Position numbers and translations under genes: made by a program. From Chlamydomonas sphaeroides (taxonomy: Eukaryota; Chlorophyta; Chlorophyceae; Chlamydomonadales; Chlamydomonadaceae), in NCBI GenBank assembly GCA_001662425.1, contig BDDC01000008.1:170755-234754 (forward strand): DNA of 64,000 bases. Direction: 5' to 3'. The notes under the pieces were generated by a model. It was not told the DNA's origin and ran no database searches. It saw only the letters and a program-made list of their open reading frames with translations. Position 1 is the first letter of the stretch. Each line of letters begins with the position of its first letter. This document shows positions 1 through 12,224 of this stretch, one piece after another.

Positions 1-2113
1 GGACTGATGAAAGCAATCCTATCTAACGGTTGATACGCTCCGCTGCAAACCGTTCTAGAATTGTCCCCGGAGGCGCAACCCCGGCCTGTGGCGGCCGCCC
101 GGCGCCCTATGCCGCTCGCCTGCCCGTCCCCGCGCTGCCATCAGCTCACGCGTGTCCACCCCGGCTCCCTCCTCCTCACTCCTGTCCGCTCGCCTCCCCC
201 ACCTCAATCAAGTCGAAGAACTTGTCCGCCTCCGCTCCGAAGCACGTGGCGCGGATCTCGCCGCCGTCGCGGTCCAGCAGGTCGAAGGAAAAGACCTTGC
301 CTTCGCCGCGCGCGTTGGTCCACCTTGCGGGAGGGCGAGTGCAAGTACGGACTTCCATAATGACCGCAACAGCGAGTACGCAGGCGCTGATAGCGACAGG
401 CCCGCTTCAACCAGCGCATTGCCACGCAGGGGAGGGCATAGGCCCGGGCAAAACATGGCTGGCGCGGGGCCTGTGCACCAACGGGGGCTCGACCCACATG
501 GCGCCGACCCACATGCGGCCGCAACGTTGCCGCTGCCCCCCACAGAGCGACTACAGGTACAAACTTAGAACCCATCTTCACATATAAAAAGAAGCCCACA
601 CATATCGCATGCGCACAAGCACGATCATGCCCGCATAGACGTCCGCACTTGCGCAGCTCGCCCTTGGACGTCACGCGCGCACGGATGGCCCAGCGCGCGG
701 TGTAGGGGTTAAGCGCCGAGATGGGGTAGATGCGGGGCGGGGCCTCGTTATGGGCAACGGCGCCGTGTGCCTGGTATTGCGGCGCTGGCCGACCGCCTCC
801 GCCATAGCCGCCGCCGCCGCCGTTGGCGCCTGGCGGCGGGGCGCCGTACATGCCCCCGGCGGCAGGCGGCGGCGCGCCGTACGGGCCGGCAGCCGGTGGA
901 GGGGCGCCGTACGGCCCCTGGGCGGGGCCGCCGGGGGGGGCGTACGGGTTGGCGGCCGCCGGTGGCGGCGGGCCGCCGTACATGCCGCCCTGCGGCGGGG
1001 CCCGCTNNNNNNNNNNNNNNNNNNNNNNNNNNNNNNNNNNNNNNNNNNNNNNNNNNNNNNNNNNNNNNNNNNNNNNNNNNNNNNNNNNNNNNNNNNNNNN
1101 NNNNNNNNNNNNNNNNNNNNNNNNNNNNNNNNNNNNNNNNNNNNNNNNNNNNNNNNNNNNNNNNNNNNNNNNNNNNNNNNNNNNNNNNNNNNNNNNNNNN
1201 NNNNNNNNNNNNNNNNNNNNNNNNNNNNNNNNNNNNNNNNNNNNNNNNNNNNNNNNNNNNNNNNNNNNNNNNNNNNNNNNNNNNNNNNNNNNNNNNNNNN
1301 NNNNNNNNNNNNNNNNNNNNNNNNNNNNNNNNNNNNNNNNNNNNNGTTGCCGCTGGGGGGCGGCTGGCCGTAGCCGCCATGGGCGGCAGGAGGGGGCCCG
1401 CCGTACATGCCGCCTGCAGCGGGCGGCGGCGGCTGACCATAGGGTCCGGGGCCGCCGGTATGCTGTTGCGGATGCGGCGACGGGCCGGCGGCTGGCGGCT
1501 GATGCACGACAGCGTCCGTGAGTGTGGTGTTAGGGGGATAGACAATGGGGTCCTTGTAAGAACCGTACTGCTCCAGGGGGCTGCAGTCAAAGGCGATGTA
1601 CATCCTGGATGTGGGAAGCGACGTAGACACGTATTGTGGGGTCAGCGGCGGTGTTGGTAGCTGGGCTAGAGGCGCTGGCCAGAGGACACGAGCCGATTGT
1701 GAGGGCGGTCCCTCCTCGCGGCCCGCCGCGGCCCCCCTACGCACCTCCTCCCGTTGTGCTCGTTAACGATAACATCAATTATGTGCACAATGGAGCCTTG
1801 GGTGACAGCCCCGGAGCTGATGCTCTCGTAGAGCGCGGACGTGAGCGCGACCTTAAGCTGGTGCTGCCCATCGCCGAGCGTCAAGAAGTACTGCTTCTTT
1901 CCCTCCTTGTTCTGCTTGATGGCAATATCTGCGTTGTTTGGCGCAAGTTAGCGCTGCCTATGTACGTGCGGGACGCAGTTTCGTGAGACGCGCCAGCTTA
2001 CCGAGGACCTGGAAGGTGGCTTCCAAATGGCACTTGGTGTCCGCTCCAGGCGCTTGCTGATACGATGCCAGGTGCTGGAGCGCCCCGGTCGAGAGAGGAG
2101 GAGCGCCGGCCAT
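1..2113 (-). CDS. RPA1: Replication protein A 70 kDa subunit (RPA1), 3' end off the window
   Basis: Large subunit of the nuclear single-stranded-DNA-binding heterotrimer used in replication, repair and recombination. The start is the ATG at 2113, opening MAGAPPLSTGALQHLASY. Exons join in phase: 2002-2113, 1745-1928, 1604 down to the gap, gap edge (1006) to 649, 203-323. The N-terminal protein-interaction OB fold (RPA1N) is recognisable from FLTLGDGQHQLKVAL and GSIVHIIDVIVNEHNGR. DNA-binding domain A begins with ISALNPYTARWAIRARVT and continues KVFSFDLLDRDGGEIRATCF. Between the two OB folds lies a long disordered linker of PYGAPPP / GGMYGGPPP repeats, unlike the short linker of plants and animals, and the assembly gap falls inside it. 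The rest of DBD-A and domains B and C lie outside the window. Family identity is clear; the linker length is unknown because of the gap. Confidence 0.9.
1007..1345. other. Assembly gap (339 N)
   Basis: Run of 339 unresolved bases inside the repeat-coding linker exon of RPA1. Both edges code for the same GGMYGGPPP/PYGQPPP-type repeats, but the frame differs across the gap if it is taken at face value, so the true length probably differs from 339. Confidence 0.99.
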
Positions 2114-2885
2114 GCTTTCGAATCTCGCGCTAAACAAACATGTGCAAGGGACCTCGTATGGGCTCAGCTCGTGTCTATGGACTCTATCGGTGGTGCTTGC
2201 GGGTCGGAAGCAGGCGTATGCGGAGGATCGGGCGAGCGGTCGCGCAATGCTGCGCGTGCTGAGCGATTGTTAACTTCCTAGAGCCAATTGTGCGCCGTGC
2301 TTCAGCCAGGCCCTCAGCGCGCTTTGGACTGCATGCCTGCAACATAACACACAGGCAGGTCCTGGTGTTGGAGGACTGCGCGCCTCCCCTTGGTACGCGG
2401 CCCTCCCTCGCGTACTGCTGCGCTCCCCCGTCCGCCTCGCGCATGCAGACAGCCAAGCTGACCTGAATTCCTCTGCTGCATAACTCTTCATTTCAGATAG
2501 CACAACCAGGTCGCACAGGTGTTGCCTTCGATGTTGGGTCGGGGCGCGGGGATGGGGTGGTCGTGGCGGGGGGCCTGCACCGTCAGACACACGGGTTTGG
2601 GCACACATCGAGCGTCAACCCCCCGCGTTACGCGCGCGGCTTTGCAAGAGTGAAACCATTGACTCCAGTGACTCTATCCAAAACAAGCCGACACAGACTG
2701 GTCTACCAGCAAGCTTCCAGACTTTCTTCACATCCTCTGTCCTGCTACTTCTTTTCATTGTGAAACTCGTTAAGGACACTGGTAGTGTGGACTGCAAGCC
2801 CTTGGCATTGGCATGTTGTTATAAGGCCGGCGCGCCGCGACGCTCCGCAGTGAGCCTACTGCACTGCAAGCTGCATTAGTAGACT
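2114..2885. promoter_or_regulatory. Shared 5' region between RPA1 and the EF-hand/coiled-coil gene
   Basis: About 770 bases separate the divergent start codons of RPA1 (minus) and the EF-hand/coiled-coil gene (plus). It must hold both 5' UTRs and promoters. I see no convincing TATA box or other named element and no conserved coding. Confidence 0.4.
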
Positions 2886-5800
2886 ATGGCTCAGAGAGGA
2901 GGGCCCTCGAAGGTTGGTCGCGTTTGGGCGGATGCGAGCTGTGTTCGTCCCCCTCGTCGAAGTGGACGCTGGTCCTGTCCTATAAGGGGTGCTGTTAGAG
3001 CTCACCTGACAAGCGGAAGGCCGACGGTCGCAAACATCCTCGGAGCATTTCGCGCAAGTTGGTCCCGCTTGCACGGCTAACGCAGCGGCGGCCCGTACGC
3101 AGGCCCAGCAAGACAAATGGAACGAGCAGGCAATGCAGCTGCTCAAGCGCCACGACCAAAACGGCGACGGGCTGCTCGACCCCCGGGAGATGGCGTCCGC
3201 CGTCAACGAGCTCTGCGGAACCCACGGCTTCAGCGCCCGAAGCCTAAGTGGGTAGCGCGCAGCTGCGCCTATGCGCACCCCAATGCAGGGTCTATCTCAC
3301 CCAGCAAGTGCGCCGTCCAGCCCGGCCCCAGGCCCGCCTCAGCCCCAGGCCCCCACCCTTGCCCTTCCTCCCTGCAAGCCCCGACCCATATATCCCTCGC
3401 CCCCCACCCCGGCCCTGTTCCACTACACCGCGCAGCCGCTTCCCTGGGCCTGGACCAAAAGCTGGAGAACTCGTCGTACCGCTGGTCTCCGGTGGAGTTC
3501 TGTGACATGTACCGCCGAGCCATGCTCATGGCAGATACCGGCGAGCCGGCCGGCGGCAGCGGTGGCCTGCGCGCCGGAGGCGGCGGCGTGGACCGGCTCA
3601 TGGGGCAGGCCGTTGACACGCTGCGAGACCGTGAGTCCTGAGACGGGCCGCGGGGCTGGCGCAAGGGGCGCGGGCCGCGGACACCGCAATGGCGACGGTG
3701 GGGGCCTGCAGGGGCCGTGGCAGCGGCCGCTGTGGTGCCAGGGACAGCACATGCGAAGTCACCAGGCGGGTGCCACCGCGAGCGCCCAAACCGGCAGCAC
3801 AGGGTGGAGGAGGTGCCGAACGGTTGGCTGGCGCGGCGGAAGGCTGCGAGGGACCTCGGCCGCGGCATGGGCGGGCGCGGACCGGCCCTGAGCCCGGCTG
3901 GCCGCTGGCACCGCTGGGGCTGCTTCTCCTGTCCGACGGTTGTGCGGGGCAAGGTCGCGGCCGCGGCGGCCCCTCCGCACCTCACAGGCGGGCCGCCCGT
4001 GGCCTGCAGCGCGCGTCGCTCGCGTGAAACTCGCCCTGCGGGAGGAGGCTGGGGCCTAAGCTGGGCCGACCGGCGCCAGCTGCTCAGCCAGCCGGTGTGG
4101 CGCCAGCGCGTGTGGCAGGCTGCGTAGCGGGCCGCGGACGGCAGGCCGCGGGCCGGAGGCCGCGGGCCGCGGGCTGCGTCGGTCGGCCTGCAGCGACGGC
4201 GTCGCCAGGGTGTCCGCCTGCACCTGCGGCGGCGGCGCTGCCGCCTGCATGCGAGCCTGCTGCCGTGCGGGGCAGCCCCGGCTCCGCCTGAGCGCAGGGC
4301 GCCGCGGCGGTGGCCCCAGGCTTGCTCTGCTGGCGGGGCAGGCTGCCCGCTGCTGCCGGTCGGCGCCATCCGGGCCGGGCGCAGCGCTCTGGCCTTGCCA
4401 GGCCCCAGCCCCTCCTGACAACTGCACCACCCAGGGCCCTGAATGCGGCTGCCGCGCCGCAGCAGTGGTTGCCGACCCGGCTCGGCCCTCGCACCCGGAT
4501 GCGAGCCAGACCTACGTGGCCGGACCTGCCTGGCCCCGTGCGGTTCTGGTGGCCCCTGCCCGCACCGCGCCGCCGGCCATACCGTGGAGGCACCCGCACT
4601 GTGGCCCCTGTTGTCGGCCTGTGGGCCCCGAGGCGCACCTCTGAATGAATCTGGTGCTTCCCGCCCCGGCCCTCTCCGGTCCGGCCCGCAGTGGACGCCA
4701 AGTCTGAGGCCTCCCTGAAGCAGGTCTACAACAACTACTGCAGGCTGACGGTGCAGGTGGGCCCCCCGCGCCACATGCAGGCCCGGGCCACGCGGCCCGC
4801 CTCATGCGGGGCACCTGTGGCTCGCGCCGAGCCGCGCTGTGCCGTGCTACATGCGCTGCCGTCGTGCCATGACGATGTGTGTGTGAAGCAACACGTACGG
4901 CGGGTGCCCTGTGTCGCGCAGGGCGCCGGCAAGATGATGATGGACGGCGATATGAAGATGGTGCAGCAGCAGTGGCTGCAGCTCGTGGCGGACGTGGGTC
5001 TCGCGGCGCCCATCGGTGCGTGCCTGCGGCTACGGCCGCCTGGGGATGCCGCAACCCGCACACGCCGGGCGCAACGCATACGGGGTCGTACTCTATTTCG
5101 GCTGTCAAAGTTGAACACACTGCCCTCCACTCGCACACCCCAACACGAACACACGCTCCCCCTCCCGCCCATCTCCCCCCAGGCCCCGTGGCGGTGCAGG
5201 ACCTGGCCAACATCTTCAACTCGGCCAGCCAGCGCACCTCCGGCCTCACGCTGAAGCAGTTCCTCACCGCGCTCGCCATGATCTCGCCCGACCTCACCAC
5301 GCTGACCAACCACATGGTCGCGCAGCTGGGGCCGCAGATGAGGCCGCGAGCTGGCGGCGACGCACCGCAGCCGGCCATGTTCCCGCTGCGCAACATCGAC
5401 CTCAAGAGCAGCGCAGCCGCCAACTGGGGCGCGGCTCAGGTGGGGCGACTCCGCGGTCGTGTAGCAGAGCGCAAAGCTGTCGTGCAAAGCTGGTGGGAGC
5501 TGGCGTGCGCGTCTGAGAGCTTACGTTGGGTGGTCCTGTCGTTGCTGTCGCCACGCCCTGCAGAATGTCATGTCGGCCGCCAACGCCTTTATGCGCGCGG
5601 GCCAGGGCGCCGGCCCGCAGCAGCAAGGCAACCCGCAGCAGCAGCAGCAGATGCAGATGCAGCAGCAGCAGATGGCGCAGATGCAGCAGCAGATGCAGCA
5701 AATGCAGCAGATGCAGCAGCAGGGCATGATGATGGGCCAGCAGGTGCGACTGTGAAGGGAGGGCGCCGCACCACCTGCCTGCTTGCCTGCCGCCGGACTC

Positions 5801-8800
5801 CCTCCCGTGCCTCCCCAGGTGTCCGCATGTGGGATGGGAAGGGGTGCCAGCCAACCCTAGGGATGGGAATTGCCGCCCGCTCATATGCGCGCCCCTGCGG
5901 GCCCTGCAGGGGGGCATGCCCAGGATGAGCGGCGTGGCCCCGCCATCATTGGGCCATCATTGGGCCATCATTGCCCCATCATAGCCCCATCATGACCCCA
6001 TTCCAGCCCTATCATAGCCGCATCATAGCCCCATCGTAGTCCCCGGTGCTGCTCCTGGGCCCCCACCCACAGGGCATGCCCATGATGCAGGCCGGCATGC
6101 CCATGAGCTTCTCGAGTGGGTGCCGGGGAAGGACGGAGGCGGGGGGCTGGGTTCGTGGAGGTCGGGAGATGAGGAGCAGGGTGCTGCGTAGCGCCTGCCG
6201 GCAGGAGCGCGCTGTGCCTCATGACCACATGACCAGGCCCACCTGGAGCCGTGGCAACAATCGGTGCAACCCTGCCGTCCCGCCCGCAGTGGAGGTCACG
6301 GAGACATTCAACCGCAGCGGCAACGGCTTCGGCTCGCCCGCGGGCGGCCTGCGCCCCAGCGGTGCCGCGCCGCCGGCGGAGCAGCTGTCGCCCATCGTGG
6401 GCGGCCCCATCACTGCCAAGCTGGGCGGCGCGGGGCTGAAGCGCAGCAGCCTGACCAGCCTCGGCGGCGCCCGCGCGGGCGGGAGCGCGGGAGGCCAGAA
6501 GGTGCGCCGGCTGAGTCGCGCATGGCATGGCTTCACCCGGCCGACTGCCGCCGTCTCCGTCCCGGATCGGCCAGACTGTGCCCGTCTCAGGACATGCCCG
6601 GCAACCAGGTGGCCGTTGACTCGCCCAAATGTGGTCGCACACGGAAACCTGTCCCGGCCCCTGCCCCGTTCCTCCACAGTCCCTGGACATGCCCAGCAAC
6701 CAGATGGTCCTGCTCGACCGCCTGGCCGCTGCCGAGGCCCGCATCACACAGCTGGAGCAGCAGCAGTCGTTCACGAGGGAGATGCTGCAGGCGGCCAGCG
6801 CGGGCGGCGGCCTGGGCGGCGGCGCCAAGCTGCCGGGGGGCGGCCAGGCTGCGGCAAGTGGCGGAGGAGGAGGCGGAGGCGGAGGCGACGGGGGAGGCAT
6901 CGGCACGCCGCAGGTGGCGGCGCTGGAGGCCAAGCTGGCGGCAATGGAGATGGAGGTGGGGCGCCCTGCAGAGCGGCAGGGTGTCTATGTTGCGTATTGA
7001 ACGAGGAGGGACGGAGGGCAGGGGCGGGTCCGCGGGCTGGCTGCGGGTGGGGTCCGACAAGGGGTGCGGCGGCGCGTGCTGCGCGCATCGTGGGGCCTGC
7101 CTGCCTTCCTGCCTGCCGCTCGCACTCCGCTTCACCCCTGCTGCCGCTCCCCTTCATCTCGCCCCCCGCACCCGCAGCTGCACCGCGTGGCTCCGGGGGC
7201 TGACGCGCCGCGCGCCGTCCGCGAGGTGGGTTCCTGTGCCCTGTGCAAGGATGTCCGCAATGACGTGGAGCTCGCCATAAGCCCGGGCCCCAAGGAGAAA
7301 GCTAGCGCGCGGCTGCGGCCCCGCCGAGGCTGTGGTCCCCCTTGAAATTCAAAATCCCTAGGCCACGGCGCCGCCAGCAGCACCAAACCCGGACACACGG
7401 CCTGCCGCCTATTTCAAGCCGCTGACCCCCATTCGACCCTTTTACCGTTTGACCGTTGGCCGCCAGCCCCCATCCGCTCCAGCCACCTTCCTGGCCGTTA
7501 ACCATAACCACAACCATGCAGTGATGATGATATTGATCCTGATGGCCGCAGGTGGGCGACAACCTGGAGCTGCTTAGCCAGCGCGTGGAGACGCTGACCA
7601 AGACGGTGGAGCGCGCGGTGAAGCGCATCGACAGCGCCGAGGCGGCGGCGCGCGCGGCCGAAGACAGCACGCGGCAGCTGCAAGCGCCGCTCACCGAGTG
7701 CCAGGCGGCCATGAAGAGCCTTCGCGAGGTGCGCGCTCGCACCGGGCGCCGTTTAGGCACTACTGCTGCTGCTGCAGCAGCACATGACACGTGCGGGGCG
7801 TGTTACTAGACGTGTGTGTGTGCGGTGGCTGGTACCTGGAGCGTGCCCGCGTAGCACAGGCCGCGCGCTGCAACCCCTGTGTGTGCAAGTGTGTGGCACC
7901 GAGTGCACTGGGACCCCAAGCCTGACACGCGCGGTGTGCGTGCTTGTGCGTCCTCCTCCTCCCGGCCAGGTCACGGACCAGCTGCGCAGCGGCGTGGTGT
8001 CCAAGGAGACGGAGCTCATGGGCGAGCTCATAAAGCGCATCGCGGCGGCCGAGACCAACATCGAGGGCATGGACGGCCAGGTGGGGCCAGCAGCGGCAGA
8101 CGGGGTTGGCAGCTTTTGGTGTGTGGGGCGGGGGGGGTTCACGAAAGGTGCAAACTGCGACCGCATCCATGCTCGAGCTAGGAACTTCGCTTGGACCCCG
8201 CTTGCTGCGGGTCCCCCTGCCGGCCTTGCCCTGTGTCCCGGCCCTCATTCCGGCCTTCACCGCCGCCCCGCCCCGCTCACGGCCCCCGGCCCTCAGGTCC
8301 GCAAGCTGCTCCGCGAAAGCAAGGCCACTTCGTCGACGCCGTCCAAGGAGGTGCGCGCCCGTGTCAGCGCCCCAGGCACTGCGGCGACCCCTCGCGCATG
8401 CGACCCATGACATTTGTTCGAGATGGAACCCTGACCTCCACGCATGCCCCTCGCCGGCAGGCGATCGAGGCCGTCATTGCGGCCGCGGGCAAGGAGAGCG
8501 ACCGCGTGGCTCAGGTCACGGGTCAGGCACCCGCTGGAGGCGGAGGCGGCGGAGGCGGCGCGCCGCCGGCCCCGTCCACACCCACGGGCGGTGCGGCAGC
8601 GGCCAAGCCGGCGGCGGGCGGCAAGGCGGGCGCTGACGGCAAGAGCGGCGACTACATGACGCAGACGCTGGGCGTGGTGCAGCTGGACAGCGAGGAGGAC
8701 ATCCGGCTGCAGGTGCGGCCTCAATGGCGTCAATGTACCACGGCACGATTCAGGGGCCAGGGGCAGCGCGAGCACAGCCGGAGCAGCGTTGCGGATTTGG

Positions 8801-11800
8801 CGTCGCCGGCTGCCGTGACGCGGGTGCCGCTATCATATGTTAATCGCATGCTGCGCGTTTCGTGACACCTACCAACCGTGCTTCCCCGGTCATTCGTCCC
8901 CGCAGATCAAGATGCTGGTGGAGGCGATGGACAATGTGAAGCGGCGCATGAACCAGCTGGCGGGCGCGCAGCACCTTAACCCCATCGACTACGTGACGCG
9001 CACGGAGATGCAGGAGGTGCGGCGCGTCATCATGGTGGAGATGAACGACATCGACAACAAGTACGCAAAGTGAGTGCCCGCTGCACGCCGAGTGCGGCAC
9101 AGGCAGAGCGCTGAGAAAGGCGCAGTCGTACGGTGGCATGTTGGGCCGGCGGCGCGCCAGGTTGTTGCAGCGGGTGTTGCGTGTGGTCCCATGCTGCTGC
9201 TGCTGCTGCTGCTGTGAATGACACACGACCGCCGTGGCGCCCTCCCTCCCTCCCCTCCCCTCCCCAACCCCAGGTGCATCAAGGAGGTGGGCGCCATGAC
9301 GATGCGCTTCCCTGCGCTGGAGAAGAAGGTGGAGAGCAGCGTGCTGGGCGGCACGGAGCTGGTCAACAAGCTGGTGGGCATGGGCATGGCGCGCATGAGC
9401 GACGTCAAGGTATGTACGTGGGGCGGCGAGCGCGCGGTCTGAGTGCCGCGGCGTGTCCGTGAGCGGTTGTCATGTGGATGAAGGGCTTGGCTGGTGTGGG
9501 CGCATGGGTTACGCCCCATGCGCATGGGTTTGATCGCAATGTCACAGTGTGTTTTGTCGTGACCCGACTGGCTGCTGCGACCCGACTGGCTGCTGCCGCC
9601 GTGCCGGGCGCAGGAGACGGAAAACTACATGGTGGAGCGCGGCGCGGACACCACCAAGCGCTTCGACAACCTCAAGCGCGAGATGGGCGACGTGCAGAAC
9701 GACCTGCAGGTGCGAAGGGGTGGTGGGGCCCTCAGCTGGCACAGCGGATTTGTTGCTGCAGCGCCTGCACAGCATGCCTCCTGCAGTGGAGTTGCAACTG
9801 GGCAACGCCACCACCGATCAACTCAAAAAAGTGCACGCCTGGCGCCAGCTATGCGCTGGCTTCGCTTTTAGGGGCGCCAGCAAGCGCAAGCGCCGCTCTC
9901 TAGCGGGCTGGCGTTACTGGCGCGCGAGCGAGGCATCGGCAGCGGTGCGCGTGCAGCGTGTGTGCGCTGGGGTGGCCGCGTGCGGCTCCGCAGCCGCAGC
10001 CGCGCAGCTGTGCATCTTGTAGCTGCGTGGTGGCAGCAGGCGGAGCGCTAAGCGCTCAGACCTCCGCGGCTGCCCAGTTGCAACTCCACCCTCACATATC
10101 GGTACTCACTAGTAACTGCTGCCGAACGCGTTGCCCCTTGCTCACTCGCGCAGCTCTCTGCTTTCACGAGGTCGTACTCTTGAAGCGACCGCGACACACC
10201 TTGCGTTTCCTGTGATGCTGCGTCGCACCGCCTCAGGCCAACATGGAGAAGCTGGTGCTGCAGTTCAATCAGATCAACAAGAACCTGCAGGACGCGCGGA
10301 GAGACGTTCAAGCGGGCGGCGCCGCCAGCGTGGCCTCAGCCATCGCCATGCAGGGCGGCGGCGGAGGCGGCGGTGTGGGCGCGGCCACGGCCGCCACCGC
10401 CGCCAGCGCCGCCGCGACGGCGGCGCAGACGGCCTCGGACGCCAGGGCGGCGGTGGAGCGGGAGCGCCAGGACCGCGAGCGCGAGGTGCGGCGCCACCAA
10501 CACAACCAACACAACACACGCCCCTCTTGTCTTCCAAGCCCTGTGCCGGCTGCACGTCAAGACCCAGACCCGAGGGCCTCCCTCCCGCCGCACGCCGCAC
10601 CTGGCCAGGCACAAACCCGCACCAAACCCCTCTCAATGCCCCCCCGCCCGGCCCACCCCGCCCCTGCTGTGACGCTCCTGCCCCTGTCAGACGCGCGAGC
10701 TGCGTGACCGGGTGCAGCGCGCCGAGAGCCACCTGGGCGGCGCGCTGGGCGAGCTGCAGACGGTGGTGGGCGCCGAGCTGAGCAGCATCAAGGAGGTGCT
10801 CACGCAGCTGGAGGCGGCCATGAACCATGGTGCGGCGGGGCAGCGCAGGGCAGCCAGGCGGGGAGGGAGCGGGGCGCGGCTGCGTGTGGTGCCGTGCAGT
10901 GCTGCGTACGCGGTCCGCGCACGCGCCTGGCCTCCCGCCCTGCCCACCTGCGCTCCTCGCGCCTCCCTCGCCGCCCCCGCCGCTTCCTGCTGCCCCCAGC
11001 CGACTCCGAGGTGTTGCGCATGCTCCGGGAGCTGGACAGCCAGGTGGGGGCAGAGACGAGGGCTGCTGGATGTGAGGCAGCCGGAGCGGCAGAGCATGCC
11101 GGGCCGCCGCCTGTCAGCCGATGTTGGACACGCTCCAGAGCGGTACTTCGCGCCGTCCCTGATTCCCCCCGCCATTGCCCCCGTCGCTCCGTGTGCTGCC
11201 CCAGGTCCGCGGCGCCATGGCCTCGCTGGAGCGGGGCACCGGGGAGCAGAACGAAATGACCGGCAAGGTCATTATGAAGGTGGGCGCGCACCGGGCTATG
11301 AAGTATGCATATCATACGGTATGATGCTGTGGTGGCGGCGTCGGATGCGCACGGCAGACTGCCTGCTCTCCTGCGCGCCCTGGCGCCGCGGCAACCTCGT
11401 CCTCCTATGCCTCCTCTGTCCCAACCCCTTGCTCCTGTGCCTCTTCCGCCCTAATCTCTCGCCCCCTGTGCCTCCTCCGTCCCTCCTCCGTAGATGGCGC
11501 GACAGATCACGGAGATGCAGGTCAAGCTGCGCGAGCTGGCCACCATGGCCGCCTCCTCGCCGCCGCCCATGCACCCCGCGCACGCGGCCGCGGCGGCCGC
11601 GGCGGCGGCCGCGGCGGGCCACGGAGGCGGCGCGCCCAGCCCGCAGATGCAGCAGCAGCAGATGCAGCAGCAGGGCGGCGGCGGCGGTGTTGGAGGCCTG
11701 TCGTCTCGGGAGTCGCAGGTAGAGAGAGGGATGGTCATGCCGGAGGCCAGGGCTCCGTTTTGGGTGATGGTGATGGGACCAACTGGCGTGACGCTGGTGG

Positions 11801-12224
11801 CGATGGCCTCGTGGGATCAGCGCAGTTGTGGAAGCTTGTAGACCGTTGCATGTCAAAGTCGCACAGCGCAAACCCCACAGTCTCCACAAAACCCCAGCAC
11901 AACTGCAATCTCACGCTGTACCTCTGACCCCCGCAGGAGCCAGCGGTGCCCTTCGCAGCGCGGCTGCTGGCGCAGCAGCAGGGCGGCAGCAGCGGCGGCG
12001 GCCACGGCGACGCGCCCGGGTCGCCCATGCGGCGGACGAGCATGAACGGTGGTGGCGGCGCGGCGGCGGCAATCCTGGCGCGCGCGGGCGGCGCGCCTGA
12101 CGCGCGCAACGTGGGGTCATCACCGGCGCGCGGGATGCTAGCGGCGGACCCAGCGCCGCCGCCGGGTGGCGGCACGCGCATGCCGCGCACCTCGGATAAC
12201 TCGGGACGTGGCAGTGGACGGTAG
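2886..12224 (+). CDS. EF-hand, glutamine-rich, coiled-coil protein of about 1183 aa (24 exons)
   Basis: I do not recognise a named family. A phase-consistent 24-exon model starts at the ATG of MAQRGGPSK (2886-2912) and continues 3103-3247, 3436-3630, 4692-4756, 4922-5015, 5183-5439, 5564-5743, 6073-6115, 6290-6501, 6680-6955, 7178-7225, 7552-7728, 7970-8080, 8297-8350, 8461-8712, 8906-9069, 9274-9409, 9614-9709, 10237-10485, 10691-10829, 11000-11043, 11205-11279, 11494-11718 and 11937-12224. Residues about 18-30 form a canonical EF-hand loop, DQNGDGLLDPRE. A second helical region (VQDLANIFNSAS, LTLKQFLTALAMIS) resembles p25-alpha/EF-hand-like folds. Next come a Gln/Met-rich tract, then long heptad-rich segments (for example LLDRLAAAEARITQLEQQQ) interrupted by Gly-rich linkers. 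A cytoskeletal or ciliary role is a reasonable inference from architecture only. The small exon at 7178 is the least certain. Confidence 0.8.
5082..5129 (+). repeat. Dispersed repeat, copy A
   Basis: Intronic stretch containing gtactctatttcggctgtc followed by ttgaacacac. A close relative lies about 41 kb away at 46101-46147 (gtactctgtttcggccctaa then ttgaacacac), with about seven mismatches in forty positions. Both are in introns, so a dispersed mobile-element remnant is the likeliest explanation. Confidence 0.55.
5564..5743 (+). repeat. CAG-rich exon encoding a Gln/Met tract
   Basis: This whole exon of the EF-hand/coiled-coil gene codes for a Gln/Met-rich block (QQQQQMQMQQQQMAQMQQQ and onwards), built from cag and atg codons. 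It is a likely site of length variation between strains. Confidence 0.85.
5941..6042 (+). repeat. Intronic minisatellite, about 12-bp unit (gccatcattggg / ccccatcatag)
   Basis: Degenerating tandem copies of a catcat-core unit within an intron of the EF-hand/coiled-coil gene. The first three units are nearly identical and the later ones drift. Confidence 0.75.
9192..9215 (+). repeat. (CTG)n microsatellite in intron
   Basis: About eight CTG triplets in the intron between the exons ending at 9069 and starting at 9274. Confidence 0.85.
9561..9596 (+). repeat. Two tandem copies of an 18-bp unit
   Basis: The unit gacccgactggctgctgc occurs twice in tandem, just upstream of a splice acceptor of the EF-hand/coiled-coil gene. 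Confidence 0.85.
9786..10089. mobile_element. Fold-back / MITE-like element with 19-bp terminal inverted repeats
   Basis: The left end gtggagttgcaactgggca (9786-9804) is repeated as its exact reverse complement at 10071-10089, giving perfect 19-bp terminal inverted repeats around about 300 bases. Each repeat contains the palindrome gttgcaac. The interior is rich in ggcgccagc / gctggcgc motifs that can pair further. It carries no coding region and lies in the 527-base intron between exons ending 9709 and starting 10237. Size, ends and position suggest a non-autonomous DNA transposon. I could not identify a convincing target-site duplication, so a simple inverted-repeat origin is possible. Confidence 0.55.

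Noticed and set aside
3269..4774. 501-aa minus-strand open frame
   Set aside because: Arg/Pro/Gly-rich shadow frame over introns and exons of the EF-hand/coiled-coil gene; no domain.
9777..10093. CCTC at both sides of the fold-back element as a target-site duplication
   Set aside because: Four bases, and on the left it is separated from the inverted repeat by ctgca, so it may be chance.
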